Assembly (NCBI RefSeq): GCF_030065545.1
Contig: NZ_JASJNC010000002.1
Span: forward strand, 372,001-436,000
Length of the DNA stretch: 64,000 bases
Direction: 5' to 3'
From: Marinicella marina
Lineage (GTDB): Bacteria > Pseudomonadota > Gammaproteobacteria > Xanthomonadales > Marinicellaceae
Each line of letters begins with the position of its first letter. The first letter of the stretch is position 1. The notes below the pieces were generated by a model, which was given only the letters and a program-made list of their open reading frames with translations, was not told the origin of the DNA and searched no databases. Below, one piece after another: positions 43,662-53,593 of this stretch. Made by a program: the position numbers and the translations under genes.

Positions 43662-45026
43662 ATGAAAAAAATGATCATTACTTTTATTGTTATGGGAATG
43701 ATGTCGTCTTTTGCTAACGCGCAAGACATGACATTGGATCAATTGGTTGACGTGGTTAAGCGGGCTGCAACAGAGAGCTCACAAGTCAACAAACAACGCG
43801 AAGCCACTTTCAAACGTGAACGCGATCAACAAAGTCGCCTATTATCAGAAGCAAGGGCTCAATTAGCTGCCTTAGAAAGACGCACCGAAGAATTGAAGCT
43901 GGCTTTTGATGAAAACGAAATCACTTTGGCCGACTTGGAAACCACATTGGCTGAAAGGGCTGGTAACTTGGGTGAAATGGCCGGTACAGTTAAAGTATTG
44001 GCTGGCGATTTGCGTTCTGCTATCGAAGAATCTATGACTTCTGCTGAGATTGATGACAGGGTTGAATTTCTGACTCAATTGGCATCGCAATCAAAATTGC
44101 CTAACATCCAAGAGTTACGTAAACTTTGGTATGAGATGCAAAGAGAGATTGTTGAAGAAGGTAAAATTTCTAGATTCAATACCAGCATCCGTGATGAAAG
44201 CGGTGAGATTGAAAACGGTGTCCAAGTGATTCGTGTGGGTACTTTCAATGCCTTTGATGCCGATGGCAATTTCTTGGTTTGGAAATCAGCAGCTGATGCA
44301 GGTACTGGAACAGGTAAAGGTGAATTGCAACGTTTGCAGAAGCAACCTTCTGCACAATATGCTGGCATGGCCAAAAGTTTCGTCAGCTCACAACCAGGTG
44401 AATTGGCACAAGTACCAGTTGATTACACCCGTGGCACCATTCTTCAGTTGGTGGTACAAACACCAAGTATCGAAGAAAAAATCAAACAAGGTGGACCAGT
44501 TGGTTATGTGATTCTGTCACTGGGTGCTTTCGGTTTGATTATTGCCCTCATCAAGTTCTTCATGCTGTTGGGCTCAGGCGGTAAGATGAAATCTCAGTTG
44601 AAGAAGAAACAGCCTAACCAAAACAATGCGCTGGGTCGTATCATGTCTGTTTATACAGAAAATCCTGATTCAGACATTGAGACTATGGAGCTGAAACTGG
44701 ATGAAGCAATTCTCAGAGAGACTGGCCCATTAGAGTCAGGCTTATCATTCATTAAAGTTCTGTATGTGATTGCACCTTTGTTGGGTCTATTAGGTACTGT
44801 AGTCGGTATGATTCAGACTTTCCAAATGATCACATTGATGGGTACAGGTGATCCTAAATCTATGGCTGGTGGTATTTCGATGGCACTGGTAACTACGGTA
44901 TTGGGTCTGGTCGTAGCCATTCCGTTGACCGTATTGCATTCTGTATTGCAGTCTATGGCAAGAAAACAAACGCAAGTTCTTGAAGAGCAAAGTGCGGGTA
45001 TTGTTGCCAAAATGGCGGAGAAATAA
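43662..45026 (+). CDS. Long MotA/TolQ/ExbB proton-channel protein (TtpC-like)
   Basis: A 454-residue protein with a signal peptide (about 1-20), a periplasmic coiled-coil domain (about 30-130), a further periplasmic part and, from about residue 280, an ExbB/TolQ-type domain with three transmembrane helices. The final helices contain GLLGTVVGMIQTF and GISMALVTTVLGLVVAIP, the channel-forming signatures. The long periplasmic extension distinguishes TtpC, known from Vibrio TonB2 systems, from ordinary ExbB. It follows the DUF3450 gene by 3 bp and precedes exbB by 2 bp. Confidence 0.88.
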   Translation: MKKMIITFIVMGMMSSFANAQDMTLDQLVDVVKRAATESSQVNKQREATFKRERDQQSRLLSEARAQLAALERRTEELKLAFDENEITLADLETTLAERAGNLGEMAGTVKVLAGDLRSAIEESMTSAEIDDRVEFLTQLASQSKLPNIQELRKLWYEMQREIVEEGKISRFNTSIRDESGEIENGVQVIRVGTFNAFDADGNFLVWKSAADAGTGTGKGELQRLQKQPSAQYAGMAKSFVSSQPGELAQVPVDYTRGTILQLVVQTPSIEEKIKQGGPVGYVILSLGAFGLIIALIKFFMLLGSGGKMKSQLKKKQPNQNNALGRIMSVYTENPDSDIETMELKLDEAILRETGPLESGLSFIKVLYVIAPLLGLLGTVVGMIQTFQMITLMGTGDPKSMAGGISMALVTTVLGLVVAIPLTVLHSVLQSMARKQTQVLEEQSAGIVAKMAEK

Positions 45027-45028
45027 AG

Positions 45029-45553
45029 ATGTTTTGGCTCAAAGAGCGATGGTATGACATTTTATCTTTCATCGATATGGGTGGCCCAGTGCTCTGGGCC
45101 ATCATGGTATTGTTGTTTGTCATGTGGTTGATGATTCTTGAGCGTTCTTGGTATTACTTTGTGACTTACCCGAAATTGAGGAACAGAATCATTTCAGAAT
45201 GGGAATCACGCGAAGATACCACAACTTGGTATGCCAAAAGAATCAAAGAATCAAAAGTATCCGAGGCCTCGATTGAATTGCGCTCAGGGCTGGGATTGTT
45301 GGAAGCCCTGGTTGCCATCAGTCCGTTGTTTGGTTTGTTCGGAACGGTTTACGGCATGTTGCAGGTTTTTGACATCATGGCGATTGCTGGTACCAGTAAC
45401 GCCCGAGCGATGGCTGGAGGTGTTTCTAAGGCAACCATCCCGACCATGGCCGGTATGGTGGCTGCTTTGTCAGGAGTGTTCTTTACGACTTACTTCAAAC
45501 ACAAAGCCATTGTCGAATCCGAGAAACTAGAAGACAGGATGCAATCACATTAA
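45029..45553 (+). CDS. exbB: ExbB-type proton channel protein
   Basis: A 174-residue inner-membrane protein. Three hydrophobic helices lie at about 18-36, 92-114 and 140-160. The channel motifs LVAISPLFGLFGTVYGML and MAGGVSKATIPTMAGMVAAL are present. Together with ExbD it uses the proton gradient to energise TonB. The ribosome binding site GGAGAAATAAAG is well placed. The presence of both this short form and the long TtpC-like protein is the usual TonB2 layout. Confidence 0.9.
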   Translation: MFWLKERWYDILSFIDMGGPVLWAIMVLLFVMWLMILERSWYYFVTYPKLRNRIISEWESREDTTTWYAKRIKESKVSEASIELRSGLGLLEALVAISPLFGLFGTVYGMLQVFDIMAIAGTSNARAMAGGVSKATIPTMAGMVAALSGVFFTTYFKHKAIVESEKLEDRMQSH

Positions 45554-45610
45554 TGATTTTGAACTTTTTGATTGAATCAAAGTCCGAAATACTAGAAGCA
45601 GAGAAAAAAT

Positions 45611-46015
45611 ATGAAAAAAAGACATTTTCGAGAAGACGAAGCAGAAATTAACATCACGCCCATGTTGGACGTGGTGTTCATTATGTTAATCTTCTTTATT
45701 GTTACCACTTCATTTGTAAAAGAAACGGGTGTTGAGATTTCACGTCCGAGTAGCTCTCAAGCCAAGCAAGTGAAAAAAGGTAACATCTTAGTCGCCATCA
45801 AAGAAGATGGTATTATTTGGATTAATAAACAAGAAGTTGACCTCAGGGCTGTGCGTTCTCGAGTAGAGAAAATGCATGCAGAGAACCCAGAAGCCAGTGC
45901 TGTGATCATTGCTGATCGTGGTTCGAGAACGGGTGATTTAGTAGAAGTAATGGACCAAATTAAATCTGCTGGTGTTGCCAGTATTTCTATCGCAGCTGAA
46001 AAAGGTCAGGGGTAA
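45611..46015 (+). CDS. exbD: ExbD-type TonB-system protein
   Basis: A 134-residue protein with one N-terminal transmembrane helix (about 17-38) that carries the conserved Asp in INITPMLDVVFIMLIFF, essential for proton coupling, and a periplasmic domain ending near ISIAAEKG. It is a subunit of the ExbB-ExbD motor. Position between exbB and tonB confirms the role. Confidence 0.92.
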   Translation: MKKRHFREDEAEINITPMLDVVFIMLIFFIVTTSFVKETGVEISRPSSSQAKQVKKGNILVAIKEDGIIWINKQEVDLRAVRSRVEKMHAENPEASAVIIADRGSRTGDLVEVMDQIKSAGVASISIAAEKGQG

Positions 46016-46019
46016 TTTT

Positions 46020-46652
46020 ATGAGTTTGCCACGTTACATTATGGTTGCTATTATTGCTGCAGTGATAACTGTTGTGTTGTATCTTGTGATGCATGCACTG
46101 GTCAGTCAAGCAGCAAAAAATAACAGCGGTGATGGCGATTTGCCTGCGATTGACTTCACCAAGGTAAAACTTGATGAAGAAGTCAGACAGCGCAAAAGGG
46201 TTATTCCTAAGAAGCCACCACCACCAAAAGAGCCACCACCACCACCAAAAATGAATGTTCAACAGAACCAGCAGGTTGTTAATAACATGCCAACACCCAA
46301 CATTCCAAATCTTGATTTGGGCGTTGGAGGAGACGGACCATTCTTGGGTGCAGTTGGTCAAGTCAACATGACTGAAGAAGGTGGGGTCATTCCTATTGTA
46401 AGGATTGCACCACAATATCCTCGAAAGGCTCTAATGGCTAAAATCGAAGGTTGGGTTAAAGTTAAATTCACCATCACGCCAACAGGTACGGTTTCTAATC
46501 CAGAAGTTGTGGATGCCAAGCCCAGGCGAATTTTTGACAGAGAGGCCATCAGGGCGATCTTAAAATTCAAATTCAAGCCTAAGGTTGTCAATGGTCAAGG
46601 TGTTGAGCAGGTAGCTACTCAAACCATTGAATTTGATTTACCTGACGACTAA
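46020..46652 (+). CDS. tonB: TonB energy-transducing protein
   Basis: A 210-residue protein: an N-terminal membrane anchor (about 5-25), a Pro/Lys-rich spacer (about 60-80; PKKPPPPKEPPPPPK), and the C-terminal TonB domain (about 120-210) with the YPRKALMAKIEGWVKVKFT and AILKFKFKP segments. It spans the periplasm and delivers energy to outer-membrane receptors. The anchor lacks the classical SHLS motif, as in the short TonB2 type. I start at the ATG behind AGGGGTAATTTT; the open frame extends upstream into exbD but without a better start. Confidence 0.9.
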   Translation: MSLPRYIMVAIIAAVITVVLYLVMHALVSQAAKNNSGDGDLPAIDFTKVKLDEEVRQRKRVIPKKPPPPKEPPPPPKMNVQQNQQVVNNMPTPNIPNLDLGVGGDGPFLGAVGQVNMTEEGGVIPIVRIAPQYPRKALMAKIEGWVKVKFTITPTGTVSNPEVVDAKPRRIFDREAIRAILKFKFKPKVVNGQGVEQVATQTIEFDLPDD

Positions 46653-46669
46653 TTTCAGAGGCAGTAATT

Positions 46670-47941
46670 ATGTATAAAAAAATTCTTATCACACTTTTTT
46701 GTTTTTCGACATTAGCAGTTCATGCTGCTGCATTAAAAACTGATAATCCAGTCAGAAAACCTTCTGGTCAAGTTGGTGTGATGTCTGAACCACAGAGCAA
46801 AAAAATTACCAAATACAGCGAAATGTTAGCTGATGAAAAATACGCTGAAGCAAAATCAGGCTTGACGGCCATGGTTTCTAGATCTGGTGTCAGTGATTAT
46901 GTACAAGCGGTAATTTACCAATTGCTTGGTCATATAGATTCATTACAAGGAAATTACACAGCATCTGCAGCTAATTTTAAAAAATCTATCGACCTAGATG
47001 CCATGCCTAACACCACACACTTTGGCATGATGCTGCAGTATGCGCAATTGTTGATGTTAGGCGACAACCATGCAGGTGGGTTGAGAGCACTTGATGAGTA
47101 TTTTGCTGTGGTGGATGAAATTCCTTCATCTGCTTTTGCTATCAAAGCCAATGCGCATGCACAATTAGAACAGTTTCGTGAAGGTAAAGCAGCTATCAAG
47201 CAAGCCATTCAACTTGAAGAAAAACCCAAGGAGTCATGGTACCAACTTTTATTAGCCTTTCATTCAGAGTTGACTGAATACCGCGAGATGGCTGAGGTGT
47301 TGAACATTTTAATAACAATGTCGCCTGATAAGAAAACGTATTGGATGCAACTCTCATCGGTTTACTTTACGCTGAAAGATGACAAACGTTCATTGGCAGT
47401 ATTGGAGTTAGCTAAAAAGAAAAATTTGTTGGAAAAAGAAACTGATTACATGCAGCTTTTTAAGATGTATTCATATAACAGTATTCCTTATAAGGCTGCT
47501 GAAACATTGCAAGAAGCCTTGGACGCCAATAAAGTTGAGTCAAATTTTAAGAATTGGAAACAGGCTGGCGCTGTTTGGTACGAAGCCAGAGAATTAAAAA
47601 AAGCTCTGGCTGCCTATGACAAAGCCAGTGGTTATGCCACTGATGGTGACATGGATTTGACACGATCCTATTTGTACCTGGATTTGGAAGATTGGTCAAA
47701 AGCCATTGAATCAATAACCTCTGCATTACAGAAAGGTGGTTTAGATGACAACAAAACAGGCAATGCCTGGTTGATGTTGGGCATGAGTCACGCCAGTTTG
47801 AAAAATTATTCCCAAGCCAGAACTGCTTTTAATAATGCAGTCAAATACAGCAAAGCCAGAGGCAATGCTGAACAGTGGTTGAATCACTTGACTACACTAG
47901 AACGAAAAGCTGCGCAACAAACAGCCAGCAGCGGACCATAA
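46670..47941 (+). CDS. Exported tetratricopeptide-repeat protein of the TonB2 cluster
   Basis: A 423-residue protein with a signal peptide (about 1-20, cleavage near VHAAAL) and a mature part of alpha-helical hairpins matching TPR/Sel-like repeats. Clear examples are LLGHIDSLQGNYTASAANFK, ACYDKASGYATDG-like AAYDKASGYA, and NAWLMLGMSHASLKNYSQAR near the end. TPR proteins are commonly found at the end of such TonB clusters and may scaffold receptors; no direct function is known. An intrinsic terminator closes the operon. Confidence 0.8.
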   Translation: MYKKILITLFCFSTLAVHAAALKTDNPVRKPSGQVGVMSEPQSKKITKYSEMLADEKYAEAKSGLTAMVSRSGVSDYVQAVIYQLLGHIDSLQGNYTASAANFKKSIDLDAMPNTTHFGMMLQYAQLLMLGDNHAGGLRALDEYFAVVDEIPSSAFAIKANAHAQLEQFREGKAAIKQAIQLEEKPKESWYQLLLAFHSELTEYREMAEVLNILITMSPDKKTYWMQLSSVYFTLKDDKRSLAVLELAKKKNLLEKETDYMQLFKMYSYNSIPYKAAETLQEALDANKVESNFKNWKQAGAVWYEARELKKALAAYDKASGYATDGDMDLTRSYLYLDLEDWSKAIESITSALQKGGLDDNKTGNAWLMLGMSHASLKNYSQARTAFNNAVKYSKARGNAEQWLNHLTTLERKAAQQTASSGP

Positions 47942-47960
47942 TTAATCATCATGTATCGTG

Positions 47961-47992
47961 AGGGCTTGGTGGCAACATCAAGCCCTTTTTTT
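47961..47992 (+). terminator. Intrinsic terminator of the TonB2 operon
   Basis: AGGGCTTG (47961-47968) pairs with CAAGCCCT (47979-47986) over a ten-base loop, followed by a T run to about 47992. Confidence 0.88.
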
Positions 47993-48142
47993 ATGGTTTT
48001 TTATAATCACTTTGTTATGACAAAAACCATTAATTCGCATTAGCGATGGAAATTTCACGTCTTTTGGTTAGAATGTCACGAGAAATATGAAACAATATGT
48101 GCTTTTATCGGTCATATTGGTAACTAGATAGAAGGATAAACA

Positions 48143-48871
48143 ATGAATAAATTAATTACTTTGGCATTATTGCTACTGACAAGCACGGTTTTTGCCAATG
48201 CTGATATTGAAAAATACAAAGCGGCTTTGAGTAAAGTCACATCTTCTAACATTAAGGTCATTTCTGTGGCAGACACCCCAGTAAAAGGCATCAAAGAGAT
48301 TTTGGTTGATGGTGGCCGTGGCAGTGAAATTCTATACATCTCTGAAGATGGTAAATACATTGTCAATGGCAGCTTATTTGACATTGAAAACAGGGTTGAT
48401 TTGACTGATCAAAAAAAATCAGTCTTACGTAAAGAACTGTTAGCTGATATGGGTGATTCACAAAGAATCAATTTTTACCCTGAAGACATGAAATACCATG
48501 TCACTGTATTCACTGATATTGATTGTGGTTATTGTCGTAAGTTACATGCCGAAATGCAACAGTACAATGACTTGGGTATAGGGGTTTCCTACTTGTTTTT
48601 CCCGCGAGCTGGTTTGAAATCAGGTTCCTATGACAAAGCAGTGAACGTTTGGTGTGCTGCAGACCAACAACAAGCCATGACTTTAGCAAAAGCGGGCGAA
48701 ACGGTTGAACCTAAAACCTGTGATAACCCAATCACGGCACATTATAACGCTGGTGTTTCTGCCGGTGTCTCTGGTACACCCGCATTGGTTCTGGACAACG
48801 GAACCATCATGCCGGGTTATCTTCCACCTGCTCAGTTGAAACAGCGCCTTGATGCCTTAAGCATGCAATAA
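48143..48871 (+). CDS. dsbC: DsbC/DsbG-type periplasmic disulfide isomerase
   Basis: A 242-residue exported protein: signal peptide (about 1-18, cleavage near VFANAD), an N-terminal dimerisation domain, and a thioredoxin-like domain from about 115 with the redox motif Cys128-Gly-Tyr-Cys131 in DIDCGYCRKLH. A cis-Pro appears in SGTPALVLDNG near residue 215. It isomerises wrong disulfides in secreted proteins, possibly including the Cys-containing subtilase. The ribosome binding site AGAAGGATAAACA is strong. A terminator follows. Confidence 0.92.
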   Translation: MNKLITLALLLLTSTVFANADIEKYKAALSKVTSSNIKVISVADTPVKGIKEILVDGGRGSEILYISEDGKYIVNGSLFDIENRVDLTDQKKSVLRKELLADMGDSQRINFYPEDMKYHVTVFTDIDCGYCRKLHAEMQQYNDLGIGVSYLFFPRAGLKSGSYDKAVNVWCAADQQQAMTLAKAGETVEPKTCDNPITAHYNAGVSAGVSGTPALVLDNGTIMPGYLPPAQLKQRLDALSMQ

Positions 48872-48892
48872 GACTTCACGGATTGAACGACA

Positions 48893-48927
48893 AACCGGCA
48901 TCACTTAAAGTGATTGCCGGTTTTTTT
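48893..48927 (+). terminator. Intrinsic terminator after dsbC
   Basis: ACCGGCA-TCACT (48894-48905) pairs with AGTGA and TGCCGGT (48909-48921) around a three-base loop with one unpaired T; a T run follows to 48927. Confidence 0.88.
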
Positions 48928-48958
48928 ATGCAATAAAACTGCTTTTTGTCTTGGTTTC

Positions 48959-48987
48959 TTACGAGTGGGTTTAACATCATGTAAAAT
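48959..48987 (+). promoter_or_regulatory. Candidate promoter of purL
   Basis: TTACGA (48959-48964) and TAAAAT (48982-48987) are 17 bp apart; the start point would be near 48994, about 20 nt before the ATG. I see no palindrome resembling a PurR operator. Confidence 0.4.
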
Positions 48988-49013
48988 ACCGGTTTTTTTA
49001 AACTGCTCAAAAC

Positions 49014-52000
49014 ATGAATTTTCAGCTGCTCACTTTCGTTGGATCAACAGTCTATTCACCATTCAGGCTTGATAAAATCAATCAGGAACTGCACCAAAAA
49101 GACAGTCAACAAAACCTCAATGATGCCCATTACTTCTATGTGGTGGAATGCACAGATGAATTAACAACAGAACAAATCAATCAGGTTGAGCAGTTGTTGA
49201 ATGCACGGTTATTCGATCAAACCATATCGACCAAACAACTGATCATTATGCCCCGTGCTGGAACCATCTCACCTTGGTCAACCAAAGCCACTGATATTTT
49301 TGATCACTGTGGTTTAGAAAACATCAACCGAGTTGAAGCGGGCAGGTTAGTTACTTTGGCGCACCAAAGCCAAGACAGTTTGAACATCATTCATGACAAA
49401 ATGACTGAAGGTTGTTACCAGAGCAGTGGTGAGTTGAAAGCATTGTTCGATCATCATCAGCCGGCAGCGGTAAGTGTGGTTGATATCCATACAAATGGCA
49501 AACAGGCAATCGATGACATGAACCAATCATTGGGCTTGGCCTTATCGGACGATGAAATCGATTATTTGTATGGACAATACAGAGCGGCTGATAAATTACC
49601 AACAGATGTAGAGCTGATGATGTTTGCTCAAGCTAACTCAGAGCATTGTCGGCATAAAATATTTAATGCCCAATGGCACATAGATGATGAGGAACAACCT
49701 TGGTCTTTATTTAAAATGATTAAAAACACTGAGGCCAAAACATCACAGCCAGCACTGTCAGCATACAAAGACAATGCGGCGGTATTCAGTGGTGGTCAAG
49801 GTGTGCGCATGACCACCGATAAGAACAACCAGTACCACGCGCAGAGCCAAGAGATCGATGTGTTGATTAAGGTTGAAACCCACAACCACCCAACTGGCAT
49901 TGAACCATTCGCAGGTGCGGCCACTGGATCAGGTGGTGAAATCAGAGACGAGGCGGCCACTGGTCAAGGAGCCAGACCTAAAGCAGGACTGTGTGGGTTT
50001 TCAGTCAGTCATTTGCACATCCCAGGATATGCCCAAACTTGGGAAACACATTCCCCGGGTACGCCTGAACGCATGGCTACAGCTTTTGAAATCATGCAAA
50101 AAGGGCCCATTGGTGCTGCTGCATTTAACAACGAATTTGGCCGCCCAAACATCTGTGGTTATTTCCGTAATTTTGAAATCAACTCAGGGCAAGAAAATCA
50201 ATGGCGTGGTTACCACAAACCAATTATGTTGGCTGGTGGCTTGGGTAACATCAACCACGTTCACACCACCAAACAAGATACCTTGGCGGGTGATTATGTG
50301 GTGGTCCTGGGTGGCCCGGCCATGTTGATAGGTCTGGGTGGTGGCGCGGCCAGTTCGATCACCAGTGTTGATGGTCAAGAAGATTTAGACTTTGCTTCCG
50401 TACAAAGGGGTAACCCGGAAATGCAACGGCGCTGTCAGGAAGTCATAGACCGCTGTTGGTTCAAAGAGTCTGAGAGTCCAATTCGTTCGATTCATGATGT
50501 CGGTGCAGGCGGGCTTTCTAATGCCATTCCTGAGATTCTCGATGATGCAGCCTTGGGTGGTGAGATTGAATTAAGGCGCTTGCAGATAGACCATGTTTCT
50601 ATGTCTCCCATGGAAATCTGGTGTAATGAATCACAAGAGCGTTATGTGTTGACGATCAAACCTGAAAAATTGATTGAGTTTGAACAAATATGTCACCGCG
50701 AGCGTTGTCCTTATGCCATCATGGGTCAAGCCACTGCCGAGCAAACATTAACGGTCAATGATGAGTTGTTTGAAAACAAGCCAGTAGATATTCCCATGAG
50801 CTTATTGTTTGGCAACACGCCAAGAACAGTCATCGATATAGAAGCTGAAAAACCACAATTGCAACCATTCAAGCCTTCCAGTTTGGGCTTACGTGAACAG
50901 CTTGAGCAGGTTTTGCGTTTCCCCACCGTTGCCAGTAAGAAATACCTGATTACCATCGGTGATCGTACCGTGTCTGGCTTGATTCATCGTGACCAGATGG
51001 TTGGTCCTTGGCAGGTACCAGTGGCAGATTGTGGTATTACTTTGAGGGATTACAATTCATTGGCCGGTGAAGCAATGGCGGTTGGTGAACGCACGCCTCT
51101 GGCACTGATGAATCCTGCAGCATCTGCGCGCATGGCGGTCACCGAAGCTTTGACCAATTTAATGGGCGTTGGCATCAAAAAATTAAGTGACATCAAAATC
51201 TCAGCCAACTGGATGGCAGCCAGTGCATCGCCCGGTGAATACCAAGCGTTATATGAGGCGGTAAAAGCAATTGGACTTGAGCTTTGTCCAGCGCTGGATA
51301 TCGGCATTCCGGTAGGCAAAGATTCAATGTCGATGCAAACCAGCTGGCAAGACGGTGACGAACAAAAAACAGTGGTTGCGCCTTTGTCTCTGATTATTTC
51401 AGCCTTTGCGCCTGTAGACAACGTCAGCAAACACGTCACGCCACAATTGTCGGCTCAAACTGGCAGTTGTCTGTATTTGCTTGATTTAGCTGGTGGCAAA
51501 CAACGTTTGGGCGGTTCAGTTTTGTACCAAAGTCAAAACCAAATGGGTGATGAATGTGCTGATTTGAATCACCCTGAGTTATTGGCTAAAACGTTCGCCT
51601 TCATGCAGGCGGCTGTTGCTGAAGAAATCATCAGTGCCTGCCATGATCGTTCTGATGGTGGATTGGCGACCACTGTGATTGAAATGGCCATGGCCGGACA
51701 TTGTGGAGTGAAGCTAGATGTGTCTGAGTTTGCAGGTGAGCTGGATGCCATTTTGTTCAATGAAGAGCCTGGTCTGGTGGTTGAAGTGACTGCTGATCAA
51801 ATCACAACGTTCAACACCATGCTGGCGGAACATGAGCTCAATGAGTCAGTCCATTTGATTGGTGAAGTAACAGCGGATGAAAATGTGAGGGTCATAAACA
51901 ATGATGTCAATGAAGCTTGGGCTTTGAGCAATCTGGAGAAAATTTGGTCTGAAACCAGTCATCACATGGCATCAAATCGTGATAATCCTAAAGTGGTGGC

Positions 52001-52859
52001 ACAAGAGTTCGCAGGTATCACCGCGGATAACCCGGGAATCAGACCATCGGTAGATTTTGATTTCAGTCATGAAGTGATTGCTGAAGTTGATCTGGCACAA
52101 CAACCACGTGTGGCCATCCTGCGAGAACAGGGCGTGAATGGTCAGAATGAAATGGCCGCTGCTTTCATGCGAGCTGGTTTTCTGGCAACAGATGTTCATA
52201 TGCAGGACTTAATCGATGCCAAGATCAGTTTGAATGAGTTTGATGGGTTGGTTGCTTGTGGTGGTTTTTCCTACGGTGATGTGTTGGGTGCAGGCCAAGG
52301 CTGGGCCAAAACCATTCTATTCAATGACCAATTAAGACGAGCTTTCAGTCAGTTTTTTGTCGATGAAAACAAATTTGCTTTGGGGGTGTGTAACGGCTGT
52401 CAAATGTTGTCAGCACTGCGTGAAATCATTCCGGGCACAGCGCATTGGCCAGACTTCAAGCGCAATGAAAGTGAACAATTTGAGGCGCGTTTCTCGCAGC
52501 TAACAATAAACGACAGTGACAGTATTTTCTTCAAAGGAATGGCTGGTGCCCAAATACCAGTGGCCATCGCACATGGAGAGGGGCGGGCACAGTTTGAGCA
52601 AACAGGTTCAGCTGCAGATTCTATCGCCGCGCAGTATATAGACAATTATGGAAAGGTTAGCATGCAGTATCCATTCAATCCAAATGGCTCTGAACAAGCA
52701 GTGGCTGCTGTCAGTGGAGCTGGTGGTAGGGTGTTGGCTATGATGCCACATCCAGAGCGGGTTTTCAGGACAGCACAAATGTCATACGCACCTGCTGACT
52801 GGGGTGAGAATTCACCGTGGATGAGAATGTTTTATAATGCCAGATTATTTGTCAGTTGA
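49014..52859 (+). CDS. purL: Phosphoribosylformylglycinamidine synthase
   Basis: Catalyses the fourth step of purine synthesis: FGAR plus glutamine plus ATP gives FGAM. The 1281-residue single-chain form is usual in gammaproteobacteria. Domains: N-terminal PurS-like part and linker (about 1-220), two AIRS-type ATP-binding halves (about 230-1030, with [10 protein letters not shown] and GKDSMSM), and a C-terminal class I glutamine amidotransferase domain (about 1035-1281) with catalytic Cys 1126 in GVCNGCQML and its His/Glu in PHPERVF. Stands alone between terminator and downstream membrane-protein gene. Confidence 0.96.
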   Translation: MNFQLLTFVGSTVYSPFRLDKINQELHQKDSQQNLNDAHYFYVVECTDELTTEQINQVEQLLNARLFDQTISTKQLIIMPRAGTISPWSTKATDIFDHCGLENINRVEAGRLVTLAHQSQDSLNIIHDKMTEGCYQSSGELKALFDHHQPAAVSVVDIHTNGKQAIDDMNQSLGLALSDDEIDYLYGQYRAADKLPTDVELMMFAQANSEHCRHKIFNAQWHIDDEEQPWSLFKMIKNTEAKTSQPALSAYKDNAAVFSGGQGVRMTTDKNNQYHAQSQEIDVLIKVETHNHPTGIEPFAGAATGSGGEIRDEAATGQGARPKAGLCGFSVSHLHIPGYAQTWETHSPGTPERMATAFEIMQKGPIGAAAFNNEFGRPNICGYFRNFEINSGQENQWRGYHKPIMLAGGLGNINHVHTTKQDTLAGDYVVVLGGPAMLIGLGGGAASSITSVDGQEDLDFASVQRGNPEMQRRCQEVIDRCWFKESESPIRSIHDVGAGGLSNAIPEILDDAALGGEIELRRLQIDHVSMSPMEIWCNESQERYVLTIKPEKLIEFEQICHRERCPYAIMGQATAEQTLTVNDELFENKPVDIPMSLLFGNTPRTVIDIEAEKPQLQPFKPSSLGLREQLEQVLRFPTVASKKYLITIGDRTVSGLIHRDQMVGPWQVPVADCGITLRDYNSLAGEAMAVGERTPLALMNPAASARMAVTEALTNLMGVGIKKLSDIKISANWMAASASPGEYQALYEAVKAIGLELCPALDIGIPVGKDSMSMQTSWQDGDEQKTVVAPLSLIISAFAPVDNVSKHVTPQLSAQTGSCLYLLDLAGGKQRLGGSVLYQSQNQMGDECADLNHPELLAKTFAFMQAAVAEEIISACHDRSDGGLATTVIEMAMAGHCGVKLDVSEFAGELDAILFNEEPGLVVEVTADQITTFNTMLAEHELNESVHLIGEVTADENVRVINNDVNEAWALSNLEKIWSETSHHMASNRDNPKVVAQEFAGITADNPGIRPSVDFDFSHEVIAEVDLAQQPRVAILREQGVNGQNEMAAAFMRAGFLATDVHMQDLIDAKISLNEFDGLVACGGFSYGDVLGAGQGWAKTILFNDQLRRAFSQFFVDENKFALGVCNGCQMLSALREIIPGTAHWPDFKRNESEQFEARFSQLTINDSDSIFFKGMAGAQIPVAIAHGEGRAQFEQTGSAADSIAAQYIDNYGKVSMQYPFNPNGSEQAVAAVSGAGGRVLAMMPHPERVFRTAQMSYAPADWGENSPWMRMFYNARLFVS

Positions 52860-52891
52860 GATAAGGTGAAAGTGGCCATGCTATTGAATCT

Positions 52892-53497
52892 ATGAAGTCG
52901 CCCATCAAAGAATTATTTTTCAGCGCTCTGCTGTTTTTGCCGTTGTGTTTCTTTATTTGGTTCTTTGCAGCCTCGGTGTGGGTATTGCCTGTTAAATGGT
53001 TGGCCGATGCCGTGCTTTCTGCTTGGCAGCCTGATTTGTTCAATGGCATCACCCAGCAACAGTTTTTGTTTCAAGTTCAAACCTTGATATTTCCACAAGA
53101 CTTTGCTGGACAATCGGCGCAATTGGCGGTGTTGGATGTCACCGTGAACCCGATGAAATATGGTTATGGTTTGGCGGTGTTCAGTGGCTTGGTGATTTCT
53201 GTGCCAGATTTATCAATGTCTAAAAGGGTGGTGCAGCTAATGATTGGTTTTGCGGTGGTCAGTGTGGTGCAAGCCAATGGGGTGTTTTGGGAAACCTGTA
53301 AGTCTTTGTTATTCTCTGGTGGCGGTGACGCTTTTGCTGCTATTGATGCCACAGGCATCAGTCATAATTTGGTGGCTGCGATGTATCAAATGTCCTACTT
53401 GATTTTTCCAGCCGTGATTCCAATCGTACTTTGGGTCTTGTTGAATCGACAATTTATCGAGAAGATCACACAACTGAACGACCACAAAATGTCATAA
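52892..53497 (+). CDS. Membrane protein, possibly exosortase H-associated type
   Basis: A 201-residue inner-membrane protein with hydrophobic segments at about 9-32, 95-112, 120-138 and 170-192. The N-terminus (LFLPLCFFIWFFAASVWVLPVKWLADAVL) and the middle (PMKYGYGLAVFSGL) remind me of the small membrane protein family linked to exosortase H, but I cannot confirm this by search. No exosortase gene is visible in the window. It follows purL by 32 bp on the same strand and may be transcribed with it or with the type II secretion genes 96 bp further on. Confidence 0.45.
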   Translation: MKSPIKELFFSALLFLPLCFFIWFFAASVWVLPVKWLADAVLSAWQPDLFNGITQQQFLFQVQTLIFPQDFAGQSAQLAVLDVTVNPMKYGYGLAVFSGLVISVPDLSMSKRVVQLMIGFAVVSVVQANGVFWETCKSLLFSGGGDAFAAIDATGISHNLVAAMYQMSYLIFPAVIPIVLWVLLNRQFIEKITQLNDHKMS

Positions 53498-53593
53498 TAA
53501 CCACTGCCAAAATAATAATGAGAAACTTTGTGATGAGTCTATGGTCTGATTCTGTCATGAGAGATGCACACTAACTGAATTATAGAAAAAGCT

